A stretch of DNA of 64,000 nt. Origin: Actinomycetota bacterium (GTDB taxonomy: Bacteria > Actinomycetota > Actinomycetes > Nanopelagicales > Nanopelagicaceae). The stretch covers positions 62,001 through 126,000 of the forward strand of contig JAPLBJ010000050.1 of assembly GCA_026392845.1 (NCBI GenBank), given 5' to 3'. The position numbers and the translations under genes are program-made. Positions 10,965 through 21,626 of the stretch are shown here, one piece after another (the first letter of the stretch is position 1; each line of letters begins with the position of its first letter). A model generated the notes under the pieces. It was not told the DNA's origin. It was given only the letters and a program-made list of their open reading frames with translations, and ran no database searches.

Positions 10965-11047
10965 TTCTCTCCTTTTATACCTCCGCTAGCACTTCTAGCG
11001 TTGTTAGTAAGAACAATAGTAAGGCTCGAATTCTTCCCGCGCACGCC

Positions 11048-12598
11048 CTATCGGCCCAGAATGGCCATTGCAGCGTTGTGTCCACCTATGCCGCTAACGC
11101 CACCGCCCCGAAGCGCTCCCGCGCCACAGATAAATATTTTCGCATCCCCAGTTTCGACTCCCCAGCGATTAGCCGAAGTGACTTGCGCATCGTCGCTAAA
11201 GGGAAAGTGCAGGTCAGTATGGAAAATGTTTCCACCAGGGAGTGCGACATCTTTTTCTAAGTCTTGAGGAGATTTCACTTCCACGCAAAGTTCGCCATTC
11301 TCATCAAACGCTAAGCATTGCTCAATGGGGTCAACTAAGTATTCGTTGAGCTGTTTGAATATTCGGTGCAGCATCTCCGCCTTTACCCCTTCATTGTCTT
11401 TTTCAAAAAGATCGGCAGGGGTATGGAGTGCAAAGAGAGTCAGCGTTTGATATCCCTGCTCAATGAGTGATTGACCAAGAATGCTCTGATCTGAAAGTGT
11501 GTGGCAATACATCTCTGCTGGAATAACAGTTGGAATCTTGCCAGCCGCTGCCTCCTGATATGCAGCCTCGCATTGCGCGTAACTCTCATCAATATGGAAG
11601 GTTCCCGCAAAGGCAGAAACCGGATCAGCACCACTTTTTAGCCTTGGCAATTTCTTGAGCAACATATTTATTTTTAGCTGTGAGCCTTTTACATACTTCG
11701 GTGGAGTCGTTCCAAGAATCTTTGCAAGAACTTGCGGAGCACAATTAGCTGCAATAAATTCGGAATGGAAAACTTCTCCACTCTCTATCTCAATTGACTT
11801 GCCAGATACATCATCGCCAATCTTTATCACTTTGGCATCGGTTCTAATCTCAACACCTAATTCGGTAGCACGATTAGTTAGTTTCTTCACGAATGCACCC
11901 ATGCCACCAACTGGCACTTTCCACTCACCTGTGCCATTTCCTATGAGGTGGTAGAGAAAACAAACATTAGCCATCATGTGACTTGATGGGGTAAATGTTC
12001 CGATGAGTCCATCGGTTAGAACAACGCCTTGTACTAAATCATCAGCAAAAGTACTTTCAATTACTTCACTCAAAGGTCTTTCAATAATTGCATCCCAGAT
12101 TTCAGATAAGCCATTATCTGCGGCCATCTTCTTCATCTCTTCTTTAGTCAATAAAGGTTTGAGCATTGTTGGAGCCATAACTTGAGCAAGTTCATAGAGC
12201 TCGGAATAAAAAGAATCCCACGCCCTATATTCGCTATCACTTCCCGTAAGGGCCGCAAACGAATCTATAGTCTCTTGATCCGGTTGGCGATTAACCATCA
12301 ACCCAACTTCGACGCCATTGCGCTTAGCTGGTGTAAATGATGAAACCTTGCGGCTAATCGTTTCAAAATCTATGGAGAGATCTTTCAGAATCTGATCAGG
12401 CAAGAGTGAGACCAAATATGAATATCGGGAGATTCGCACATCCATGCCATCAAAGGCTTGAATGCTGGCAGTTGCTCCACCGAGCTCAGTGTTTGCTTCA
12501 AGAATAATTACTTTCTTCTTTGCCATCGCTAAATAGCATGCAGCTACAAGCCCGTTATGGCCGCCACCAATAATTACAACATCGTATTTTTGACTCAT
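11048..12598 (-). CDS. FAD-dependent NAD(P)/FAD oxidoreductase, phytoene desaturase-like
   Basis: VVIIGGGHNGLVAACYLAMAKKKVIILEAN dinucleotide-binding fold; C-terminal IFICGAGALRGGGVSGIGGHNAA. Confidence 0.9.
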   Translation of the reverse strand: MSQKYDVVIIGGGHNGLVAACYLAMAKKKVIILEANTELGGATASIQAFDGMDVRISRYSYLVSLLPDQILKDLSIDFETISRKVSSFTPAKRNGVEVGLMVNRQPDQETIDSFAALTGSDSEYRAWDSFYSELYELAQVMAPTMLKPLLTKEEMKKMAADNGLSEIWDAIIERPLSEVIESTFADDLVQGVVLTDGLIGTFTPSSHMMANVCFLYHLIGNGTGEWKVPVGGMGAFVKKLTNRATELGVEIRTDAKVIKIGDDVSGKSIEIESGEVFHSEFIAANCAPQVLAKILGTTPPKYVKGSQLKINMLLKKLPRLKSGADPVSAFAGTFHIDESYAQCEAAYQEAAAGKIPTVIPAEMYCHTLSDQSILGQSLIEQGYQTLTLFALHTPADLFEKDNEGVKAEMLHRIFKQLNEYLVDPIEQCLAFDENGELCVEVKSPQDLEKDVALPGGNIFHTDLHFPFSDDAQVTSANRWGVETGDAKIFICGAGALRGGGVSGIGGHNAAMAILGR

Positions 12599-12628
12599 TA
12601 TTGATTTAGTCTACTTTGAAAATATATG

Positions 12629-12701
12629 TGCCCCGAGTGGGGGTCGAACCCACACTGGGAGGATTTTAAGTCCTCTGCCTCTGCCATTGGGCTATCGGGG
12701 C
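12629..12701 (-). tRNA. tRNA with UAA anticodon (nominally tRNA-Leu) but class-I body with short variable loop
   Basis: Minus strand GCCCCGA-UA-GCCC-AAUGGCAG-AGGC-A-GAGGA-CUUAAAA-UCCUC-CCAGU-GUGGG-UUCGACC-CCCAC-UCGGGGC-A: full cloverleaf of 73 nt, variable loop 5 nt. Confidence 0.9.
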
Positions 12702-12791
12702 CACGTGAAAAACAGAGTCTACTAGGCGCTAAATGCTCTATTTACCAACTCAAATTGCAGAGAAAAAGGCAATTACTAATAAGCTCACCTC

Positions 12792-13574
12792 ATGACCAAA
12801 CTTATTGATGTCCAAGGCGAACCAATTGCAACCGTTGTATTTGAACCTAAAGTTCATCGCGGTGATGTCGTATTAGTTCATGGCTTTACTGGAAGTAAAG
12901 AAGATTTTTCGGATTGTGGTCCGATGATTGCAGATCATGGTTATCGAGTATTAACTCTAGATAATCGCGGACAACATGAGTCTCCACATAGCAAGCGTGA
13001 AGATGCATACACAATCAAATCACTTGTACGTGATGCAATCGATATGGCCCAATTACTTGGGATGACAAATCCTCATTTACTCGGTCATTCATTTGGTGGT
13101 TTAGTTGCACAGCGCGCAGTTCTTATGGCGCCAAATTATTGGAAGTCACTCACACTAATGTGTAGTGGTCCAGCAGGTATTGGTTTTAGAGAAGAAATGC
13201 TGAGCCATGAAGCGTTGATGTCTATACCCATGGAAAAGATTTGGGATGACTATATGGATGCTAATGATCAAGGAAAACCAACGTATGCGATGAAGAAGAG
13301 ACGTTGGGCAATGAGTGATCCTCGCTCTGTTGCGACACATAGAGCTCACCTAATGGATGAACCATCGATTGTGAAAGATGTACATGCAACAGGAATTCCA
13401 TCTCATGTTCTCTACGGTGAAAATGATGATGCGTGGCCATTATCGTTACAAGATCAAATGGCTAAAGATTTAGAAGCACAATTAGATGTAATTCCAGGTG
13501 CCGGACATTGCCCAAATGAAGATACTCCAGAATTACTCACTGATGTTCTCGTGAAGTTCTGGGATAAGAACTAA
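12792..13574 (+). CDS. Alpha/beta hydrolase
   Basis: VLVHGFTGSKEDF, nucleophile elbow LLGHSFGGLVAQRAV, GAGHCPNEDTPE. Confidence 0.92.
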   Translation: MTKLIDVQGEPIATVVFEPKVHRGDVVLVHGFTGSKEDFSDCGPMIADHGYRVLTLDNRGQHESPHSKREDAYTIKSLVRDAIDMAQLLGMTNPHLLGHSFGGLVAQRAVLMAPNYWKSLTLMCSGPAGIGFREEMLSHEALMSIPMEKIWDDYMDANDQGKPTYAMKKRRWAMSDPRSVATHRAHLMDEPSIVKDVHATGIPSHVLYGENDDAWPLSLQDQMAKDLEAQLDVIPGAGHCPNEDTPELLTDVLVKFWDKN

Positions 13575-14476
13575 ATAGACCAAGCCATTCCATCGAGAAT
13601 GTCTGACTCGCAAGCAACAAATTCTTTAGCTTCTGTTGCTTTCATGATTTCAGAGAGCACAAGGGAGCCTGCAGAAATTACATCGACTCGGCCGGGGTGC
13701 ATGTAACCAAGTGCTGAGCGTTCTTCCCGAGTCATAGTGAGGAAACGCTGTGAGACAAGGTGGGTTTTCTCTGCGCTGATTCGCGATAAATGAATTGAGT
13801 GACGGTCATATTCAGGTAGATCGAGTGCTGCAGCTGCAACTGTGGTGGCAGTTCCTGCAACGGCGATAAGTGTTTTTGCTTTAGTAATAGGAACAATGGA
13901 TACGGCCACTTTGATGGCTTCTTGGATATCTTTGCGCGCATCTTCAATTTCCTGTGAACCGATTGGTTCTTTGGTGAAGTGGCGCTCAGACATACGTACG
14001 CAACCAATATTTACACTCTTTGCGAATTCAACACTTGATTGTCCATAAACAAATTCAGTAGATCCTCCGCCGATATCTACAACAAGGAATGGGCCATCTT
14101 CTTGTGGCAAATCTTGGATTGCGCCAGCAAATGAGAGCGCTGCTTCCTCTTCACCTGTAATAACTTCTGGCTCGATACCTAGGCGCTCTTTTACGCCATC
14201 GATGAAGAGATGACGGTTAGTTGCATCGCGTGTGGCACTTGTTGCACAGAAGCGAATCTTTTGAACACCCTTGCGCGCAATCTCTACTGCAAATAAATCA
14301 ACAGCTGCAAGTGTTCGAGCAATAGCATCTGGGTGGAACTCTCCAGTTTTATCTACCCCTTGTCCAAGTCGTACGATTTCCATTGTGCGAAGAACTTCTC
14401 GAAAACTTGTTCCTTCAATATCTGCAATTAATAAGCGAATTGAATTAGTTCCGCAGTCAATCGCTGCTACTCGCAT
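13571..14476 (-). CDS. Ppx/GppA phosphatase family (exopolyphosphatase)
   Basis: RVAAIDCGTNSIRLLIAD, VVDIGGGSTEF, AGTATTVAA. Confidence 0.93.
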   Translation of the reverse strand: MRVAAIDCGTNSIRLLIADIEGTSFREVLRTMEIVRLGQGVDKTGEFHPDAIARTLAAVDLFAVEIARKGVQKIRFCATSATRDATNRHLFIDGVKERLGIEPEVITGEEEAALSFAGAIQDLPQEDGPFLVVDIGGGSTEFVYGQSSVEFAKSVNIGCVRMSERHFTKEPIGSQEIEDARKDIQEAIKVAVSIVPITKAKTLIAVAGTATTVAAAALDLPEYDRHSIHLSRISAEKTHLVSQRFLTMTREERSALGYMHPGRVDVISAGSLVLSEIMKATEAKEFVACESDILDGMAWSI

Positions 14477-14955
14477 GGTTCGTTCTTCCACCACTGTGGC
14501 AGCGCTGCAAGTGCTTCATCACCTAAGGGGTTCACATCAGGGCCAGCAGAGAGTGAATGCGCAACAAGTGAGTGCAAACATTTGACGCGATCTGGCATTC
14601 CACCAGCGGTGATACCTTCAATTTCTGGAACATCAACTTTGAGTGCAGCGCGCGCAGCTAAATAATCTTCGTGGGCAGCGCTATATGCACCAGATAACTC
14701 TGGATCTGTTGCAAGGCGAGCATTCATTTCGCCCATCATTCCTGTTGTCTCTAACGTTGAAATAGCACCAGTGAGTTTTGGACATGTGGCGTAATAAAAA
14801 GTTGGAAATGGTGTGCCATCGGCAAGGCGGGGATTTGTCTCAACTACGGCTGGTTTTCCACAAGGACAACGATATGCAATGCCATGAACATCACGAGGTG
14901 TGCGACCTAATTGTCTTTCAATACAATCTAAATCTTCTTGTGGAACAGGGTTCAC
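14467..14955 (-). CDS. DUF501 domain protein
   Basis: CIERQLGRTPRDVHGIAYRCPCGKPAVVETNPRLADGTPFPTFYYATCPKL; conserved ppx-DUF501-ftsB-eno order. Confidence 0.9.
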   Translation of the reverse strand: MNPVPQEDLDCIERQLGRTPRDVHGIAYRCPCGKPAVVETNPRLADGTPFPTFYYATCPKLTGAISTLETTGMMGEMNARLATDPELSGAYSAAHEDYLAARAALKVDVPEIEGITAGGMPDRVKCLHSLVAHSLSAGPDVNPLGDEALAALPQWWKNEPCE

Positions 14956-15365
14956 TTGCTACCGGTTTCAGTGATTGATGCAATAAGGCGTGTGTACCAC
15001 GGTTGATTATCAGGAACATTATCGGCAACAAGAGTGCTTTGCTCTTGCGTACTTTGCGAAGTTGAATCAGTAACTATGTATTGGCGCTCTCCTGGTAATA
15101 CAAAATGTAAGCGTTCGCGAGCTTGTGATTTTATGTATTCAGGATCGCGCCAGAGCAATAATTCTTTTTTTGCCTCTTCAAGTGCTTTAGTATCTGAACT
15201 TACTTGTGCACGCAATGAATTGATTTGTGCACGTTGTGTGAAGTAATGCTGAATCGGTGGGGCAATTGTGAGTGCCAATATAAAGAAGATTGCAGAGAGT
15301 GCAAGGGTGCGACCAGAACCGCGGCGACGTGGTGTGAAATTTAGTTTGCCGCGGCGTCTGGCCAT
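14952..15365 (-). CDS. FtsB/DivIC-type septum formation initiator
   Basis: Basic N-terminus, single TM, coiled coil, WRDPEYIKSQARERLHFVLPGERQYIV. Confidence 0.9.
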   Translation of the reverse strand: MARRRGKLNFTPRRRGSGRTLALSAIFFILALTIAPPIQHYFTQRAQINSLRAQVSSDTKALEEAKKELLLWRDPEYIKSQARERLHFVLPGERQYIVTDSTSQSTQEQSTLVADNVPDNQPWYTRLIASITETGSK

Positions 15366-15372
15366 TGTGTAA

Positions 15373-16671
<1,299 letters not shown>

Positions 16672-16736
16672 TTATCTAATTTGTCTCTGCAATCGTGTCT
16701 GCGTTGAAACGGCTGAGTGAGGCAAGTCTACCGTGC

Positions 16737-17390
16737 TTATTCGGCCTTGCCTTCAGCCTCTTTTATACGTGCAATTATTTGATGGGCTTGGCTTCGAAGT
16801 GCGCGTTCTGCATCAATTCCATTGCGATTAGCCCAGGCAATAACTTCTAGAAGTGCTTTTCCTACTGAGTCTTCTGTGGCACTACCTTCAAGGTGTGGCA
16901 CTGTAGGAAGTGATAATTCGAGGTCATTCTTTTCTACACGATAGAGCAATTTTTCAACAAGTGGCAGTGCTGGTTGAGCCATTGCAATTCCATCTAGTGC
17001 AGATGTTCGACCCTTTTCGACAGCTTTTATCTTTTCCCAATTCTCTAGAACTTCTCCAGAACCTGAAACTTTTGCATCACCAAATACATGCGGGTGGCGA
17101 CGAATGAGTTTTTCAGTTATTGATTGTGCAACATCTTCGATGGTAAATGGATCGTCAACGTTGTCTTGTGCAATGCGGGCGTGGAAATAGACTTGAAGCA
17201 AGATGTCGCCGAGTTCTTCGCGCATTCCTGCGCGGTCACCGCTTTCAAGTGAATCTACAAACTCATATGACTCTTCAAGTAAATATTTCACAAGTGATTC
17301 GTGAGTTTGTTCGCCATCCCAAGGGCAACCGCCCGGAGAGCGCAAAGTATCCATCACTTCAACGAGACGTTGAAGATAGGAAGTACTCAT
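16737..17390 (-). CDS. mazG: MazG family nucleoside triphosphate pyrophosphohydrolase
   Basis: LRSPGGCPWDGEQTHESLVKYLLEESYEFVD, REELGDILLQVYFHARIA. Confidence 0.93.
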   Translation of the reverse strand: MSTSYLQRLVEVMDTLRSPGGCPWDGEQTHESLVKYLLEESYEFVDSLESGDRAGMREELGDILLQVYFHARIAQDNVDDPFTIEDVAQSITEKLIRRHPHVFGDAKVSGSGEVLENWEKIKAVEKGRTSALDGIAMAQPALPLVEKLLYRVEKNDLELSLPTVPHLEGSATEDSVGKALLEVIAWANRNGIDAERALRSQAHQIIARIKEAEGKAE

Positions 17391-17401
17391 GCTTTTTTTA
17401 C

Positions 17402-18007
17402 TTATGGAGTAGTTGACTTGACGGCATCGCCGGCAGAATCAACAGGAAGTACATCGGCATTGATTGCATCCCATTTACCGTAGCGTGGGTTGATCTCAAC
17501 TTTTAGTTTGGCTGCCTTTGCTGCAACGATTCTTGAAATTTCTGCGCCTAGTGCTTCTTGAGATACACCTGTTGCAACAATTGCATCACTGATTTTTCCA
17601 GAAACAATTACTGCTTCAAGATAGAGGTCAAGATTTCCTGGGGCGATACCTGCTCCAACTAATGCCTTTGGTAATTCTGCTACTCCGCCAACTTGTTCAA
17701 CAATTCCTGCACGGCGTGTATCGATTTCAGCCTTTGATGCCTCTATTTTGAAATCTTTTCCAACTTCGCGAATAAGAACTGTTAGAACCTGGAAACGCAA
17801 TTGTGAAAGATTGAGATCTGCGCCAGTTTGTAGTTCCATCTGCGAAATATCAATTTTGCCGCGCTCTGCAAGAATTGAATCAATGCTTCCCTGAACAACT
17901 GCTTGAGTAATCTTTGTGTCACCAATTGTTGCTGCTGCGCCAACTTGTGAGCATCCAGTTAGTAGGAGTGCTGCTGCAATTGCGCTAATGGCAAGGAACT
18001 TTTTCAC
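17402..18007 (-). CDS. SurA-like N-terminal domain lipoprotein
   Basis: Lipobox LLLTGCSQ; IGDTKITQAVVQGSIDSIL; position between mazG and mfd. Confidence 0.78.
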   Translation of the reverse strand: MKKFLAISAIAAALLLTGCSQVGAAATIGDTKITQAVVQGSIDSILAERGKIDISQMELQTGADLNLSQLRFQVLTVLIREVGKDFKIEASKAEIDTRRAGIVEQVGGVAELPKALVGAGIAPGNLDLYLEAVIVSGKISDAIVATGVSQEALGAEISRIVAAKAAKLKVEINPRYGKWDAINADVLPVDSAGDAVKSTTP

Positions 18008-21000
18008 GTGGTGCTCGCTTTCGAAGTGGCGGTCAGTTGGTCGACGGCCTCAATTACCCAGGCCAGAAGAGAAGTATCCACTATCTCCAGACCACTTTGT
18101 GACGGGCTCCAGGATTTACTCACAGGGAAGGCAATCATCGCCGTATTCATGGCCGATTTATAGAGCGAGCCCGGATACATACGTGACATTCGCAACTGAC
18201 GAGATTCGGCAAGTGTGATGGGTGATAAACGTAAGAATTTTCCTGCAGCAACTACTTCTCGTAATCCAACTGATTTAGCAAGTGCTCGAAGCGAAGCAAC
18301 GCCTAGAAGTGCCTGTGCCTCTGTTGGAAGATCGCCAAATCGATCAACTAATTCGCCGCGAATTGCTTCAACATCATCAGTATTTCGAACATCTGCTAAT
18401 CGGCGATAGAGATCAAGGCGTAGGCGCTCACCTGGAACATAATCACTGGAGAGATGGGCATTGATTGGAAGTTCAACTTTGCATTCATGATGTACTTCTT
18501 CTGTTTCAATAATTCCAGTTTTGTAATCTTGTACAGCTTCTCCAACCATGCGCATATAAAGATCAAAGCCAACATCTGCAATATGTCCCGATTGCTCGCC
18601 ACCCAATAAATTTCCTGCACCTCGTATCTCTAAATCTTTGAGGGCAACTCGCATTCCAGAACCTAAATCAGTATTGGCAGCGATTGTTGTGAGTCGCTCG
18701 TGTGCAACTTCAGATAAAGGCTGATCTGCTGGAAATAAGAAATATGCATATGCGCGTTCGCGGCCACGACCAACTCGTCCACGTAATTGATGGAGTTGAG
18801 AGAGTCCAAAATTATCTGCGCGCTCGACAATCAAAGTATTTGCATTGGCAATATCTAGACCGCTCTCCACAATTGTTGTACATACCAATACATCAAAGTC
18901 ACGATTCCAGAATGCAAGGATGACATCTTCAAGTGCGCCTTCACTCATCTGACCATGTGCAACTCTGATTCGGGCCTCGGGCACCAACTCTTGAATTTGC
19001 GCTGCTCTTCGATCAATAGATTCGACTCGGTTATGAATATAGAAAATTTGTCCATCTCGCAAAAGTTCGCGGTGGATAGCAGCAGTTATTTGTGCATCAT
19101 CGGCTGGACCAACATAGGTAAGGATTGGATGGCGCTCCTCTGGTGGCGTTGTAATCGTGGACATCTCACGTATGCCTGTAATCGCCATCTCCAGTGTTCG
19201 AGGGATCGGTGTGGCAGACATAGCTAATACATCAACGCTTGTGCGCAATTTCTTGAGTGATTCTTTCTGTTCAACACCAAAGCGCTGTTCTTCATCGACA
19301 ATGACGAGTCCCAAATCTTTGAAACGGACATCGGCGGAGAGAATCCGGTGAGTACCAACGACAACATCGATCCCCCCTTTCTCAAGTTCACTCAATATCT
19401 CTTTGCTCTCTTTTGCTGAATTGAAGCGAGATAAGCCACCAACTCTTATTGGAAAGCCTGCATAGCGCTCTGCAAAAGTCTTTGAATGTTGTTGAACCAG
19501 AAGTGTCGTTGGAACAAGCACCGCTACTTGTTTGCCATCTTGCACCGCTTTGAATGCTGCGCGAATAGCAATCTCAGTTTTTCCATAACCCACATCTCCA
19601 CAAATGATTCGATCCATGGGATATGGACGCTCCATATCTGCCTTGACCTCATTGATAGATGAGAGTTGATCTGGAGTTTCAATATATGAAAATGAATCTT
19701 CCAATTCTCTTTGCCAAGGCGTATCAGGTGAGAATGCAAAACCTGGTGAACTTGTGCGCGCTGCATAAAGTCTGATGAGCTCGCCTGCAATCTGCCGTAC
19801 AGCTTTGCGAGCACGCCCCTTTGCTTTTTGCCATTCACCACTACCGATGCGGTGCACTGTTGGCGATTCCCCACCCACATATTTACTTACCTGCTCTAGT
19901 GAATCTGTGGGAACAAATATTCGATCTCCTGGTTGTCCACGTTTTGCGGATGCATATTCAATTACTAAATATTCTCGAGTAATTCCAGCAACTGTTCGCT
20001 CTAGTAACTCTATATATCTACCAATTCCATGTTGCTCGTGAACAATAAAATCACCTGCTTTGAGTTCGAGTGGATCAATACTTTGCTTTCGCTTAGACGG
20101 AAGTCTCTCTCCATCTTTGATGCTGCCCTTGCTGCCAGTTAGATCGCGCTCCGTCATTATGAAAAGATCTTCACCACTCATTGCAAAGCCATGAGTGAGT
20201 AATGTAGTTGTTAGGTGAATCGAGCCTCGTGTTGGAATTGCATCTAATTTTTCAACGATATAGACAGGTAAATCAGCGCCCCTAAAGATGCCTGCATATC
20301 GCTCAACCATTCCGTGACCGTGTGTTGCAAACACAACACAACTTCCTGCCTCAAGTGCACTCGATAACTCGGCAATAGCGCGCTCAATATCTCCTCGTAG
20401 TGGATCAATGGGAGTGCAATCGAGAAAGGTTGTGTTGGAATCTAAATCATTTCCAAATGGGTTCAAACTTTGAATCTCAAAACCAGTTCCTGCGATATTT
20501 TCAGCAAGGTCCTCCCATGACATATAAGTCTGTGCCCCATCATGTATTGGAACATTGCCACCGTAAGAAGCGTTCGACCACGATGCTGCAAGAAATTCAT
20601 CGTTGGTCGCAATGAGATCTGCGGCTCGTGACTTTATTCTTTCAAAATCAATATAAATAATTTGGGTGCCTTTTGGCATTTTTTCAACGAGTGAAGAAGT
20701 CTCATTTACTAATAAGGGGATGAGTGATTCCATACCTTCAGGAGTCATACCTTCACTGATTTTTACTAATAGCTCTTGAGCTGCTGGATATTTCTCAGCA
20801 ATCTCTTTTGCGCGCTTCTTTATTGATTCTGTGAGTAAAAGTTCGCGGCAGGGAAATATTTCAACAGGCCCAACAACAGCCTTAAAGGTTCGCTGATCTG
20901 CAACTTCAAAATAACTAATATCTTCAATTTCATCACCAAAGAAATCGATTCGAACTGGGTGATTACTTAGTGGCAAGAAGAGATCAACAATTCCACCGCG

Positions 21001-21510
21001 CACTGCAAACTCACCACGGCGTTCAACTAAATCTGTTCGTGAATATGAGAGATTGGATAAATGTCTTACTAACTCTTCAAGTGATCTCTCTTGCCCAATT
21101 TCTAGTGAAACTAATTCACGATCGGTGAGATCCTTGATAATACGATGAATCATGCCTCGCACCGGTGTAATGACAATGGGATGTGCGCTCATCTTTGTTG
21201 TGTTTGCAAGTGCGTAGAGAGTGCGAACACGTTGAGCAACAGTGTCACTGCGAGGACTCAACTTTTCGTGAGGCAGAGTCTCCCATGCTGGAAATTCCAA
21301 TACATTGGCATGTAGATCTCGTAGTTCACTTGCTAAATCTTCAGCACTTCGACTCGAGCTAGTAACAAGTAGAACTGGTGCATTCTTTGCACGAAGGGCC
21401 ACGAGGAATGGATAGATGGGCGATGGTGCAACAATCGTTGCATTCTCATTAATTTGATTATTCACATATTGAGATTGGGCAAGGTGTGCGAGTATGCCGC
21501 GCATTTTCAT
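18004..21510 (-). CDS. mfd: Transcription-repair coupling factor
   Basis: DRIICGDVGYGKTEIAIRAAFKAV, VLVPTTLLVQQHS, VDEEQRFGVEQKE, LDIANANTLIVERAD, RGRVGRG. Start chosen at MKMRGIL; track ORF extends to 21579. Confidence 0.97.
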   Translation of the reverse strand: MKMRGILAHLAQSQYVNNQINENATIVAPSPIYPFLVALRAKNAPVLLVTSSSRSAEDLASELRDLHANVLEFPAWETLPHEKLSPRSDTVAQRVRTLYALANTTKMSAHPIVITPVRGMIHRIIKDLTDRELVSLEIGQERSLEELVRHLSNLSYSRTDLVERRGEFAVRGGIVDLFLPLSNHPVRIDFFGDEIEDISYFEVADQRTFKAVVGPVEIFPCRELLLTESIKKRAKEIAEKYPAAQELLVKISEGMTPEGMESLIPLLVNETSSLVEKMPKGTQIIYIDFERIKSRAADLIATNDEFLAASWSNASYGGNVPIHDGAQTYMSWEDLAENIAGTGFEIQSLNPFGNDLDSNTTFLDCTPIDPLRGDIERAIAELSSALEAGSCVVFATHGHGMVERYAGIFRGADLPVYIVEKLDAIPTRGSIHLTTTLLTHGFAMSGEDLFIMTERDLTGSKGSIKDGERLPSKRKQSIDPLELKAGDFIVHEQHGIGRYIELLERTVAGITREYLVIEYASAKRGQPGDRIFVPTDSLEQVSKYVGGESPTVHRIGSGEWQKAKGRARKAVRQIAGELIRLYAARTSSPGFAFSPDTPWQRELEDSFSYIETPDQLSSINEVKADMERPYPMDRIICGDVGYGKTEIAIRAAFKAVQDGKQVAVLVPTTLLVQQHSKTFAERYAGFPIRVGGLSRFNSAKESKEILSELEKGGIDVVVGTHRILSADVRFKDLGLVIVDEEQRFGVEQKESLKKLRTSVDVLAMSATPIPRTLEMAITGIREMSTITTPPEERHPILTYVGPADDAQITAAIHRELLRDGQIFYIHNRVESIDRRAAQIQELVPEARIRVAHGQMSEGALEDVILAFWNRDFDVLVCTTIVESGLDIANANTLIVERADNFGLSQLHQLRGRVGRGRERAYAYFLFPADQPLSEVAHERLTTIAANTDLGSGMRVALKDLEIRGAGNLLGGEQSGHIADVGFDLYMRMVGEAVQDYKTGIIETEEVHHECKVELPINAHLSSDYVPGERLRLDLYRRLADVRNTDDVEAIRGELVDRFGDLPTEAQALLGVASLRALAKSVGLREVVAAGKFLRLSPITLAESRQLRMSRMYPGSLYKSAMNTAMIAFPVSKSWSPSQSGLEIVDTSLLAWVIEAVDQLTATSKASTT

Positions 21511-21626
21511 TGCTCCAATCTCGTCGTGAAACGACTTAATGCCCCAACTCCGCGAATGGGAGGGGGCTAACGTCGCCAATTCTATTGGCGTAGTGAGAAG
21601 AGCGCTAAACCTGTCATTATTACGCC

